Of a stretch of DNA of 18,871 bases, positions 1 to 7,179 are shown piece by piece. The stretch is from Alphaproteobacteria bacterium MarineAlpha10_Bin2 (GTDB lineage: Bacteria > Pseudomonadota > Alphaproteobacteria > UBA828), in the NCBI GenBank assembly GCA_002937555.1, contig PTKB01000019.1, positions 1-18,871 on the forward strand, written 5' to 3'. A program made the position numbers and the translations under genes. Position 1 is the stretch's first letter. Each line of letters begins with the position of its first letter. Below the pieces are notes generated by a model. The model had not been told where the DNA came from. It ran no database searches and saw nothing but the letters and a program-made list of their open reading frames with translations.

Positions 1-1
1 C

Positions 2-55
2 CTCGTCCTCAACTGGTTCTCCGAACTCCAGGCGCAGGTGCCAACGGGACGGTAG
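2..55 (+). CDS. C-terminal end of a gene entering from the left (partial)
   Basis: The frame beginning at base 2 is open from the window edge and reads LVLNWFSELQAQVPTGR before a TAG at 53-55. Only 17 residues are visible. From memory the LNWF-EL---VPTG pattern resembles the tail of large WD40/TolB-like beta-propeller proteins (some fused to protein kinases), but a tail this short is weak support. The next gene starts 56 bases downstream with its own strong ribosome binding site. It could equally be chance open frame at the edge. Confidence 0.35.
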   Translation, partial: LVLNWFSELQAQVPTGR

Positions 56-100
56 GCCGTCGGGTCGTCGGTGGTTGAGTCGGAAACTTGGTGTGCGTAG

Positions 101-107
101 AAGGAGG
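101..107 (+). promoter_or_regulatory. Shine-Dalgarno AAGGAGG fixing the start at 112
   Basis: A full AAGGAGG lies 4 bases upstream of the ATG at 112. It decides in favour of this start over an in-frame GTG at 88, and it places the first residue right at the head of a hydrophobic signal peptide. Confidence 0.7.
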
Positions 108-111
108 CCCC

Positions 112-273
112 ATGTTCTCACGCTGTCTCGTCGTGGCCGTCGCAATCCTGCTGGCGGCGATTCCCGGTGCCGCGCATGTAATCTTTCCCGGCCTCGGCCA
201 TATCATGCTGGAAGAAGACCCTGACGCCACCCTCGACGCGCTGCGCGATTTTCTCGTCCCGCTGCAAAGCTGA
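112..273 (+). CDS. small secreted protein, 53 aa, with hydrolase-tail-like segment
   Basis: The ATG at 112 follows a perfect Shine-Dalgarno sequence. Residues 1-22 form a typical Sec signal peptide: an Arg at position 4, a hydrophobic core VVAVAILLAAI, then PGAAH. The mature part would be only about 31 residues. It contains PGLGHIMLEEDPDATLDAL, which resembles the stretch around the catalytic histidine at the C-terminus of alpha/beta hydrolases (G-x-GH---LE-P). No nucleophile elbow or other hydrolase core precedes it, so it cannot be an enzyme by itself. It ends 11 bases before the TPR gene and probably shares its transcript. The function is unknown; it may be a secreted peptide or a remnant of a larger gene. 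Confidence 0.6.
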   Translation: MFSRCLVVAVAILLAAIPGAAHVIFPGLGHIMLEEDPDATLDALRDFLVPLQS

Positions 274-284
274 AGGGACGGGGA

Positions 285-824
285 GTGAAGTTTTTCTCTA
301 TTCTTGTGTTGTGCCTGCTGGTGACCCTGCCTGCCATGGCGGACGGCAAGCATGAAATGAACGAGGGATCGCTCGCGCTCAGGCGGGGAGATTTCACCGC
401 CGCCGTGGAGCATCTGAGCGCGGCAATCGATTCCGGCGAATTGGTGCGGGAGGCCAACGCGGCCATGCGGATCAGCCGCGCCCAGGCGTTGTTTCATCTG
501 GAAGAATACCAGCGGGCGGCGAATGATTTGACGGCGGCAATCGAGAGCGGCGATATCAACGACACCCTGGTCGGTATCGCCCTCGCGACGCGCGCCAGCG
601 CCTACCGCAAGATGGGCGACTGGACACGCGCGGTGGAAGATTTCGACGCCGCGATCGCGCTCGGCACGGTCAACGAGAAAATGTATTTCCACCGCGGCCT
701 CACATTGGTGGCGGCCGGCCAGCACGCCCGCGCGCTTGAGGATTTCCACCGCGCTCATGACATGGCGCCGGACAACGACGCCATCCGCGAAAAACTGCTG
801 GAGCTTGGCCAAGTGGTGGATTAG
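285..824 (+). CDS. secreted TPR-repeat protein
   Basis: This encodes a 179-residue protein starting at GTG 285, with AAGGG at 273-277 as ribosome binding site. Residues 1-20 (MKFFSILVLCLLVTLPAMA) are a Sec signal peptide with an AMA-D cleavage site, so the protein should be periplasmic. From about residue 25 to the end it consists of helical tetratricopeptide repeats: A-----LRRGDF-AAVEHLSAAI, RAQALFHLEEYQRAANDLTAAI, RASAYRKMGDWTRAVEDFDAAI and HRGLTLVAAGQHARALEDFHRA. Each has the expected Gly/Ala and aromatic spacing, and they form about four units. TPR proteins are scaffolds for protein-protein contacts; no enzymatic domain is present. It follows the 53-aa secreted protein by 11 bases, which suggests joint expression. 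The partner is unknown. Confidence 0.85.
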   Translation: MKFFSILVLCLLVTLPAMADGKHEMNEGSLALRRGDFTAAVEHLSAAIDSGELVREANAAMRISRAQALFHLEEYQRAANDLTAAIESGDINDTLVGIALATRASAYRKMGDWTRAVEDFDAAIALGTVNEKMYFHRGLTLVAAGQHARALEDFHRAHDMAPDNDAIREKLLELGQVVD

Positions 825-930
825 GGCGCACGCGGTCGCGCGGAGCGAACGCCGATTTGAACGAAATTGATGGCGCGCGCCGGCGGCCGTTCCCATATGT
901 CACATAGAGAGTTCACCCTCGGAGGCGGGC

Positions 931-2265
931 ATGACCTTGCATTCCTTCGTAGCCGCCGACGCGTTGCCGGCACACGACAAATTCACTAATTTACCCAACC
1001 GCCGGACGGGCCAGACCAAACCGGATCGCCCGCGCGTCGTTATCCTCGGTGCGGGATTCGGAGGCTTGAGCGCCGCGCGGGCGCTCTCTCGTTGCCCGGC
1101 CGACATCACCATCGTCGATCGGCGCAACTATCACCTGTTCCAGCCGCTCCTCTACCAGGTCGCCACGGCAGGGCTGTCGCCGGCCGATATCGCCGGCCCG
1201 ATCCGCCGCGTGCTGCGCCGTCAAGACAATGCGCGGACAGTCTTGGGGACGGTTCAGGACATCGACACGAGCGCGCAGACCGTCATTTTGGACGATATGC
1301 GGCTTCCCTATGACTACCTCATCGTCGCCACCGGCGCGCGCCATGCCTATAGCGACGAAAGCTGGGAAACCTTCGCGCCCGGTCTCAAGAAGATCGAGGA
1401 CGCAACGACGATCCGCGCCAAGATTCTCATGGCCTTCGAGCGCGCCGAGATCGCGACCGATGCCAAGCTGAGGCAGCGCCTGCTGACCTTCATTGTCGTC
1501 GGCGGCGGGCCGACCGGAGTCGAAATGGCCGGCGCCATCGCCGAACTGGCCAAACGCGCCTTGAAAAGGGATTTTCGCAATATCGGACCGGGCGCCGCAC
1601 GCATCATATTGCTGCAACGTGATCCGCGCGTGCTGCCCGGATTCGCCGAGGGGCTGTCGCGCGCGGCGGCCAAGGCGCTCGAAAAACTCGGCGTCGAAGT
1701 TCTGACCCAGATCGAAGTCGAAAGCGTGGACGCGAATGGCGTTTCGGCCGCTGGCCAGCGCTTCGATGCGCACACCGTCATTTGGGCCGCCGGCGTCATG
1801 GCTTCGTCCGCCGGGCGCTGGCTCGACGCGCCGCGTGACGCCTACGGGCGCATCGAAGTCGAGCCCGATTTATCCGTTCCCGGTCACGGCAATATCTTCG
1901 CCATCGGCGATACGGCCAGCGTCCGCAGCGCCGACGGGCGCCCGCTTCCCGGCATCGCACCGGTCGCCAAGCGCGAGGGCAAGTATGTCGCGCGCCTCGT
2001 CCACGCCCGCATCACACGCGGCAAGGATCCGGCGCCGTTCCGCTATCGCCATGTCAGCCGTATGGCCACCGTCGGGCGCTCGTCCGCTGTCGTTGATCTT
2101 GGATTCTTACGGCTGACCGGTTGCCCCGGTTGGTTGATGTGGAGCGCCGCGCATGTCTATTTTCTGATCGGATTTCGCAACAAGTTCGCGGTCGCCCTCA
2201 ACTGGCTGTGGGCCTATCTCACCTATGAGAGCGGCATGCGCTTGATCACCGAGCCAAAGAAATAG
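931..2265 (+). CDS. ndh: type II NADH dehydrogenase (NDH-2)
   Basis: This 444-residue flavoprotein passes electrons from NADH to quinone at the inner face of the cytoplasmic membrane without pumping protons. The FAD-binding Rossmann motif GAGFGG is at residues 40-45, followed by the family's FQPLLYQVAT segment (about 70-79). The NADH-binding motif GGGPTGVE lies at 191-198, and the second FAD contact AIGDTAS at 324-330. The C-terminal 50 residues carry GWLMWSAAHVYFLIGFRNK, the amphipathic membrane-anchoring region typical of NDH-2. The length is normal for the family. The start ATG has GGAGG at 921-925. About 30 residues precede the first Rossmann strand, a little longer than usual, so a later start is possible. 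It stands alone and converges with the SEL1 gene 16 bases away. Sulfide:quinone reductase is the main alternative, but the paired motifs and C-terminus fit NDH-2. Confidence 0.93.
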   Translation: MTLHSFVAADALPAHDKFTNLPNRRTGQTKPDRPRVVILGAGFGGLSAARALSRCPADITIVDRRNYHLFQPLLYQVATAGLSPADIAGPIRRVLRRQDNARTVLGTVQDIDTSAQTVILDDMRLPYDYLIVATGARHAYSDESWETFAPGLKKIEDATTIRAKILMAFERAEIATDAKLRQRLLTFIVVGGGPTGVEMAGAIAELAKRALKRDFRNIGPGAARIILLQRDPRVLPGFAEGLSRAAAKALEKLGVEVLTQIEVESVDANGVSAAGQRFDAHTVIWAAGVMASSAGRWLDAPRDAYGRIEVEPDLSVPGHGNIFAIGDTASVRSADGRPLPGIAPVAKREGKYVARLVHARITRGKDPAPFRYRHVSRMATVGRSSAVVDLGFLRLTGCPGWLMWSAAHVYFLIGFRNKFAVALNWLWAYLTYESGMRLITEPKK

Positions 2266-2281
2266 GGCCGGCGTTCGGGTT

Positions 2282-3217
2282 TTAGCTTTTCGGCACCCAA
2301 AGTTTGGCCCTGAGGCGCGCCGCTTCCTTATGGGTCGTCTCGAGGGCGCCGTCATATTTGCTGAAATAATAGGCCGCGATGCTCGGCTTCTGTGCTTCGG
2401 CCAGGGTAAACCAGAACCATGCTTTTGCCATGTCGCGTTCGACGCCTTCGCCTTCGGCCAACATGCGGCCGAGAAATATCTGCCCGTCCGCATGGCCTTT
2501 TCCGGCGGCGCGGCGGAACAATGAGAACGCCAACCCCAAATCCTTATTGACCACTTCGCCGTGAATATGTAGCAGGCCGAGGGCGAATTCGGATTTGGCT
2601 TGATCGTCTTCGGCGCCGAGACGGAACATTTCGGCCGCGCGCGCCACATCCTTCGCCACGCCGGTGCCGAAATAATACATATAGCCGAGATTTTTATAGG
2701 TCTTGGAATTGCCGCCATCGGCGGCGCTGCGGAACCATTCAGCCGCGCGCACCAGATCGCGCGTCACGCCTTTGCCTTCGAGAAACAGATTGCCGAGATT
2801 GCGCGCCGCTTTGGCATTCCCCTGCGCCGCCGCCTGGCTGTACCAAAGCGCGGCTTGCGCGAGATCCTGTGCGACTCCTTTGCCCTCCTCGTAATAGGTG
2901 GCGATAGCATGCTGCGCGAGGGCATGGTTCTGCTCGGCCGCGGCGAGGAACTATTGGGCGGCGGCCCCAGCGTCAGGGGCGGTTCCCCGTCCGGAATCCA
3001 GCATCAGCCCGACTTCGTATTGCGCCGCCGCGTCTCCCGCCTCGGCATGCGGCAGGAGCAGGGCATAGGCGGCCCTGAAATCTCCCGCTTCGAGAGCCGC
3101 CATGCCGGTTTCCATGTTTGCCCGCGCCGGATCGGAAGCGAGCAGGATAAGTACAAGACATAAGGCGCCGCCTAGGCCGGCGAAAGCAGGGCGTAAGCGC
3201 AAGAATTTCTTTTCCAT
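2282..3217 (-). pseudogene. secreted SEL1-repeat protein interrupted by an in-frame TAG
   Basis: Read from ATG 3217, the gene has 312 codons including stops. Residues 1 to about 29 (MEKKFLRLRPAFAGLGGALC...ASDPARA) form a signal peptide. The rest is a run of SEL1-like repeats with the usual A--WY--AA--G----A---LG--Y--G-GV--D pattern, for example AALWYSQAAAQGN, AAEWFRSAADGGN, AAEMFRLGAEDD and AWFWFTLAEAQ. Codon 89 (2951-2953 on the plus strand, cta) is TAG at the place where neighbouring repeats have Trp: GAAAQ-stop-FLAAAEQN. The frame stays open on both sides and the repeat phase is kept, so a single change (TGG to TAG, plus-strand base 2952 C to T) explains it. No convincing ribosome binding site for restart follows. 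It is last in a minus-strand unit after the oxidoreductase and the small membrane protein. It may be a true nonsense mutation, a strain variant or a sequencing error. SEL1 proteins act as scaffolds; the partner is unknown. Confidence 0.85.
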
Positions 3218-3265
3218 AACAACAATATCTAATGCCCTGGCGGAGGGACTCAAACTTTCGTGCCG

Positions 3266-3430
3266 CTACTCCAGAAAACTGCGCACGGCGATGGCAATGA
3301 AGATCGCGGCAACACCGCCGGCCAGCGGCCAAATTATCCGGCGCGTCGTCCGCTTGCCGGTGAAGCGGTCGTAAATCATCGCGCCGATAATCGCCAATCC
3401 GCCGAGGATGATTATGGTCTTGAGAATCAT
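3266..3430 (-). CDS. 54-aa two-helix membrane protein
   Basis: This is a short gene of 54 codons plus TAG. The protein begins MILKTIIILGGLAIIGAMIY, a first hydrophobic segment (about residues 4-20). A basic loop DRFTGKRTTRR (21-31) follows, then a second hydrophobic segment, IIWPLAGGVAAIFIAIAV (about 32-49), before a short SFLE end. The positive loop predicts both ends facing the periplasm and the loop in the cytoplasm. The ATG lies 3 bases after the TAA of the upstream oxidoreductase gene, so translation is probably coupled, and the SEL1 gene starts 48 bases after its stop. I do not recognise a family. The coding call rests on placement, coupling and the clear hairpin-membrane pattern. Confidence 0.6.
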   Translation of the reverse strand: MILKTIIILGGLAIIGAMIYDRFTGKRTTRRIIWPLAGGVAAIFIAIAVRSFLE

Positions 3431-3433
3431 TCG

Positions 3434-4414
3434 TTAGCCATTGATCGTCACCGCCATGCCGCGCTCGGCGGAAGCGACCATGGCCTGCATGACGGCCACC
3501 GTATGGATTGCTTCTTGCGGGCGCACGCGGAACGCCGGGCCGCCGGCACAAGCGTCGGCGAATTCCTCAAGCTCCGCCATCAGGGTATCGACCGGCGTCA
3601 GCGCCACCTCGGCCGGCTCCTCGTTCGTGCGGTGCAGCATCAAGCGGTTGGCGTCCGGCTGGGCGAAGGCATTCGCGCCGGTGCCGTAGAGATTGAAGAA
3701 CACGGTTTGCGGACAGGCGTTGAGGGTGCCGAGATAGCCGGTGGCGCCGGATTCGAATTCAAACAGGGCGGAGGTGGTGTCGTCGATATCGACCGCGATC
3801 GCGAGGCGCTTGGCCTGGGCTTGCACACGAACGACAGGCCCGAGAAAATGGGTCATGGCGTCGATCATATGGACGCCCATGCCGGCAATGCCGCCGCCTG
3901 GGCTTTCGGTCCGGCTCGCGCGCCAGCCGTCGGGATCGTAGCTGAGCGGTCTCGGGTTGGAGAAATTGGCTTCGCAATGGAGCGGCGTGCCGAAGTCGCC
4001 GGCCTCGAGGAGGCGTTTTACTTCCTGAGTGGCGGCGGCGAAGCGGCGGTTCTGCCCGACCGCCAGAACCCGGTGGGACTCGGTGCAAACGGCCGCGGCA
4101 GCGCGCCCGCTCTCTTCGCTAAGTGTGAACGGCTTTTCGACGAACACATGCTTTCCCGCCCGCGCTGCTTGCGCGACCTGCTGGGCGTGAAGCGAATGGG
4201 GCGTGCACAAAAGAACGGCGTCTATGGCGCTGTCCGTAAGCACGGCTTCATAGGAGTCATACGCCATCGTGCCGTATCGCTCGCTAAATTGCGCGCGGTT
4301 TTCCGCCGCCCGCGAGTAACAGGCAGTGACGCGGATCTTTTCCGACTTCCCCTGGACGGCCTTTGTCAGTTCGTCGGCCCACCAGCCGAGGCCGATGGCG
4401 GCAGCACGCAACAT
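3434..4414 (-). CDS. Gfo/Idh/MocA-family NAD(P)-dependent oxidoreductase
   Basis: This is a 326-residue cytoplasmic dehydrogenase of the glucose-fructose oxidoreductase/inositol dehydrogenase/MocA family, whose members oxidise or reduce hydroxyl groups of sugars, polyols and related compounds. The N-terminal Rossmann motif is AIGLGWWA (residues 6-13), with Trp in place of the central residues of a classic GxGxxG. The family hallmark EKP is at 93-95 within KHVFVEKPFTL. The second conserved motif, GVHMID, is at 180-185, with His182 and Asp185 in the usual active-site positions. The length is near the family norm (330-380). The ATG is preceded by a GAGAGGAGTG ribosome binding site. It heads a minus-strand unit with the small membrane protein and the SEL1 gene and is divergent from the alcohol dehydrogenase. 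The substrate cannot be read from the sequence. Confidence 0.88.
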   Translation of the reverse strand: MLRAAAIGLGWWADELTKAVQGKSEKIRVTACYSRAAENRAQFSERYGTMAYDSYEAVLTDSAIDAVLLCTPHSLHAQQVAQAARAGKHVFVEKPFTLSEESGRAAAAVCTESHRVLAVGQNRRFAAATQEVKRLLEAGDFGTPLHCEANFSNPRPLSYDPDGWRASRTESPGGGIAGMGVHMIDAMTHFLGPVVRVQAQAKRLAIAVDIDDTTSALFEFESGATGYLGTLNACPQTVFFNLYGTGANAFAQPDANRLMLHRTNEEPAEVALTPVDTLMAELEEFADACAGGPAFRVRPQEAIHTVAVMQAMVASAERGMAVTING

Positions 4415-4446
4415 ATTTTCTCACTCCTCTCGCGATGTCGCGCCGG

Positions 4447-4475
4447 ACCATAGTCAATAAAACCAGCGCCGCCAA
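4447..4475 (-). promoter_or_regulatory. candidate promoter of the Gfo/Idh/MocA unit
   Basis: Read on the minus strand: TTGGCG (4475-4470), 17 bases, then TATGGT (4452-4447). Each hexamer matches the sigma-70 consensus at 4 of 6 positions with ideal spacing. The predicted start is near 4440, giving a leader of about 26 bases that includes the ribosome binding site. The -10 context TGACTATGGT nearly matches that of the opposing promoter. Confidence 0.35.
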
Positions 4476-4496
4476 TTCATGCGCACGAGCCTGTGA

Positions 4497-4525
4497 CTGG
4501 CAGCGGGCGACGGAATGACTATGAT
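4497..4525 (+). promoter_or_regulatory. candidate promoter of the alcohol dehydrogenase-amidase unit
   Basis: CTGGCA (4497-4502), 17 bases, TATGAT (4520-4525). The -10 matches sigma-70 at 5 of 6 positions and the -35 at 4 of 6. The predicted start is near 4532, ahead of the ribosome binding site at 4551-4557. The -10 lies in TGACTATGAT, the mirror image of the element at 4447-4456. Confidence 0.4.
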
Positions 4526-4563
4526 GGCTGCGCGCGACAAAAAGACGATTGAGGGAGACACAA

Positions 4564-5595
4564 ATGAAAGCGGTCATCATTCGAGAAACCGGCGGCCCCG
4601 ACAAGCTGCTCTATGAAGAAGTCGACACGCCGTCACCCGGTCCCGGTGAGGTGTTGGTGCGTATCCGCGCCGCTGGCGTCAACCATCTGGACCACGATAT
4701 TCGCGAAGGTATTGCCGGATTTCCCACGCCGGTGCCGCATGTCCCGGGGATCGAGGGCGCCGGTGAAGTGGCCGAGATTGGCGCCGGCGTCACCAGCGTG
4801 AAGGCCGGCGACCGGGTCAGCATCTCCATCATTGCCGCTTGCGGCACCTGTCGCTTGTGCCGCACGGGCCGCGAAAATCTGTGCGAGAATCCCAACGGCG
4901 CCCTCGGCCTCTTCATGTGGGGCACCTATGCCGAATACGTTTGCGTCAAAGAGAACCAGCTCGTCGCCATGCCGGATGCGCTCGATTTCGAGACTGCGGC
5001 GGCCGGCCATCTTTGCTTCGCCACCGCCTGGCATATGGCGGTAACCCTCGGCAACATCCACGCCGGACAAGATGTCCTGGTCAATGCGGCGGGCAGCGGC
5101 GTCGGCAGCTCGGCCATCCAGATCGCCAAGCTACACGGCGCCAATATCATTGCTTCCGCCGGCTCGGACGAAAAGCTCGAGCGCGCCAAGGAATTGGGCG
5201 CAAGCGGCGGGATCAATTATACCACCCAGGATTTGGCCGAAGAGGCGCTGCGTCTGACCGGCGGAAAGGGCCCGGATTTGGTGATTGAATCGGTTGGCGG
5301 CGAGGTCTTGAAAAAGAGCCTGGAGGCCGTGGCCAAGGCGGGCGCTGTCATCACCTGCGGCTGCCATGCGGGCGAAACCGTGGAGGTGGATGTCGTCAGC
5401 CTGTTCCGCAAGCATGTGCGTTTTCAGGGAAGCGCGCTCGCCACCCTGTTTGAGACCGCCGAGGTGCTGAGCCTCCTTGGGGAAGGCAAGCTCAAGCCCA
5501 CGATCCACGCCACCATGCCGCTGGAGAAGGCGCGTGAAGCGGCGGAGTTGACCGCCAACCGGAATTTCTTCGGCAAGATGGTTCTGCTGCCGTAA
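4564..5595 (+). CDS. zinc-binding medium-chain alcohol dehydrogenase / quinone oxidoreductase-like
   Basis: This 343-residue protein starts at ATG 4564 with GAGGGAG at 4551-4557; an in-frame TTG at 4549 lies too close to that site to be the start. The N-terminal GroES-like domain holds the structural zinc cysteines C93, C96, C99 and C107 (CGTCRLCRTGRENLC). The catalytic-zinc cysteine of classical alcohol dehydrogenases is replaced: the equivalent region reads GVNHLDHD (38-45), and the usual GHE is GIE (62-64). The cofactor domain carries AAGSGVGSSAIQIA (about 175-188), the NAD(P)-binding glycine-rich turn. This places it in the mixed ADH/zeta-crystallin-like group with NHLD in place of the zinc site. 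The substrate is unknown; a quinone, enone or alcohol is possible. It is first in a plus-strand unit, with the amidase starting 26 bases after its stop. Confidence 0.85.
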   Translation: MKAVIIRETGGPDKLLYEEVDTPSPGPGEVLVRIRAAGVNHLDHDIREGIAGFPTPVPHVPGIEGAGEVAEIGAGVTSVKAGDRVSISIIAACGTCRLCRTGRENLCENPNGALGLFMWGTYAEYVCVKENQLVAMPDALDFETAAAGHLCFATAWHMAVTLGNIHAGQDVLVNAAGSGVGSSAIQIAKLHGANIIASAGSDEKLERAKELGASGGINYTTQDLAEEALRLTGGKGPDLVIESVGGEVLKKSLEAVAKAGAVITCGCHAGETVEVDVVSLFRKHVRFQGSALATLFETAEVLSLLGEGKLKPTIHATMPLEKAREAAELTANRNFFGKMVLLP

Positions 5596-5621
5596 GAGAA
5601 GTTATTGGGGGGATTGGATAA

Positions 5622-7142
5622 ATGACAATACGCCGGCCGTCGCGCGAGAATCTGAAGGACATCAGCGAGCGCCACCATTTGCATCTGACCGAAGCCGAGC
5701 TCGAAACCTATTACGACGTGGTGTGCGGCGTCATGGAATCCTACGACGCGTTGGATCAGTTTCCCGACCCCGTGCGACCGCTCACCAATGCCACCCGCCA
5801 GGTCGGCGCCCGGCCCGAGCCCGAAGACGATCCCCTGAACGGCGTCGTCCGCCTGTGCAGCGTAAAGGCCGTTAATGCGGAGGGCGGCGCGTTATCGGGC
5901 AAGACCATCGGCCTCAAGGACACCATCTCGATCGCCGGCATCCCGATGACCTGCGCCTCGCGTCTGCTGTGGGATTACACGCCCGACGGCGATGCCACCG
6001 TTGTGAAGCGCCTGTTGGAAGCGGGCGGCCACATCACTCACATTCTCTCCACCGACGATTTCGGCTTCGCCGGCACCGGCCATACCAGCGGCTATGGCCC
6101 GGCGCGCAACCCGGTCAATCCCAACCATCATCCGGGCGGCTCCTCGAGCGGCTCGGCGATCGCTATCGCCCAAAATATGGTCGATCTCACACTTGGCGGC
6201 GACCAAGGCGGCTCGGTCCGCATTCCCGCCGCCTGGTCCGGTATTGTCGGCCTTAAACCCAGCCACGGCCTCATTCCCTACACCGGCATCGTCGGCTTCG
6301 ACCTTTCCATCGATCATATCGGTCCGATGACGAAGGACGTAGCGGGAACGGCGCTCATGCTTTCGGTGCTGGCCGGCAGCGACGATACCTGCATCGATCC
6401 GCGTCAGCCGAGCACGGTCGAGCCGCAAGATTACATGGCTGCGCTCGAGGGCGGCGCCAAGGGGCTCAAGGTGGCGGTGGTCGAAGAGAGCTTCGGCCAT
6501 GACGGTGCGTCGACGCGCGAAGTCGACACCGCCGTCCGCCAAGCGGCACAACGGCTCGGCAAACTCGGCGCCGAGGTCGAGAGCGTCTCGATCCCCTATC
6601 ACCGCCGTGGCGTGCCGATTTGGAACGCCGTCGCCATCGAGGGCGCGACCGATAATCTCTATCACGGCGGCGTTGTTTATCAGACCAAGGGTCTCTACAA
6701 CCCGCGCTTCATCACCCATCTGGCGCGCGCCATTCAAACCAATGGCGGCGATTTCTCACCCACAGCCAAGATGGGCATTTTGGTCGGCCACTACATGCGC
6801 GAGCAATATCAAGGCGCCTTCTATGCGCGGGCGCAGAACATGGCGCGTGTGCTGTCGAGCGAATATGACAAGGTGCTGGCCAGCCATGACATCATGCTCA
6901 TGCCGACCACCCCGCAGCAGGCCCATGGCCTGCTGCCGTCGGTGGAGGAAGACCGCATGACCTATGTCGCCAATGCGCTCAACATGGTGCACAACACGGC
7001 GCCGATCAATTTGACCGGCCATCCCTCGATCAGCGTGCCGTGCCAAGGCGTCTCGGGCCTCCCTGTCGGCCTGATGCTGACCGGCCGCTCGATGGACGAC
7101 GCCACGGTGTTGCGCGCCGCCAATGCCTACATGACCGAGTGA
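5622..7142 (+). CDS. amidase-signature (AS) family amidase
   Basis: This 506-residue hydrolase has the Ser-cisSer-Lys triad of the amidase signature family: Lys99 in GKTIGLKDTI, Ser174 in GGSSSGSA (172-179), and the nucleophile Ser198 in GGDQGGSVRIP (192-202). The spacings of 75 and 24 residues are those of known family members such as fatty-acid amide hydrolase. The N-terminal segment (SYDALDQF, 40-47) and GLIPYTG (216-222) resemble the enantioselective, nitrile-pathway type amidases of Rhodococcus, so hydrolysis of aliphatic or aryl amides to acid and ammonia is the likely reaction. It is not GatA: no gatB or gatC is nearby. The start ATG follows a GGGGGGA tract. It sits between the dehydrogenase (26 bases) and a transporter (37 bases), suggesting one transcript. 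The exact substrate is unknown. Confidence 0.9.
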   Translation: MTIRRPSRENLKDISERHHLHLTEAELETYYDVVCGVMESYDALDQFPDPVRPLTNATRQVGARPEPEDDPLNGVVRLCSVKAVNAEGGALSGKTIGLKDTISIAGIPMTCASRLLWDYTPDGDATVVKRLLEAGGHITHILSTDDFGFAGTGHTSGYGPARNPVNPNHHPGGSSSGSAIAIAQNMVDLTLGGDQGGSVRIPAAWSGIVGLKPSHGLIPYTGIVGFDLSIDHIGPMTKDVAGTALMLSVLAGSDDTCIDPRQPSTVEPQDYMAALEGGAKGLKVAVVEESFGHDGASTREVDTAVRQAAQRLGKLGAEVESVSIPYHRRGVPIWNAVAIEGATDNLYHGGVVYQTKGLYNPRFITHLARAIQTNGGDFSPTAKMGILVGHYMREQYQGAFYARAQNMARVLSSEYDKVLASHDIMLMPTTPQQAHGLLPSVEEDRMTYVANALNMVHNTAPINLTGHPSISVPCQGVSGLPVGLMLTGRSMDDATVLRAANAYMTE

Positions 7143-7179
7143 CACGCAGGCAAGCCCCAACGGCGAGGCGGGCGGGCGC

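Noticed and set aside
2266..2330. Terminator between ndh and the SEL1 gene (T-rich stretch after a GC-rich repeat)
   Set aside because: The possible stem is only about 3 base pairs, too weak to call.
2951..2953. TAG read through as a recoded amino acid (for example pyrrolysine)
   Set aside because: Neighbouring repeats have Trp at this place and another gene here ends with TAG in the normal way (1-55, 8429-8431), so nonsense mutation or error is simpler.
3260..4453. A 397-codon open frame on the plus strand
   Set aside because: It runs antisense through the Gfo/Idh/MocA gene, whose motifs (EKP, GVHMID) are unmistakable; its translation has no recognisable domain and is an effect of high GC.
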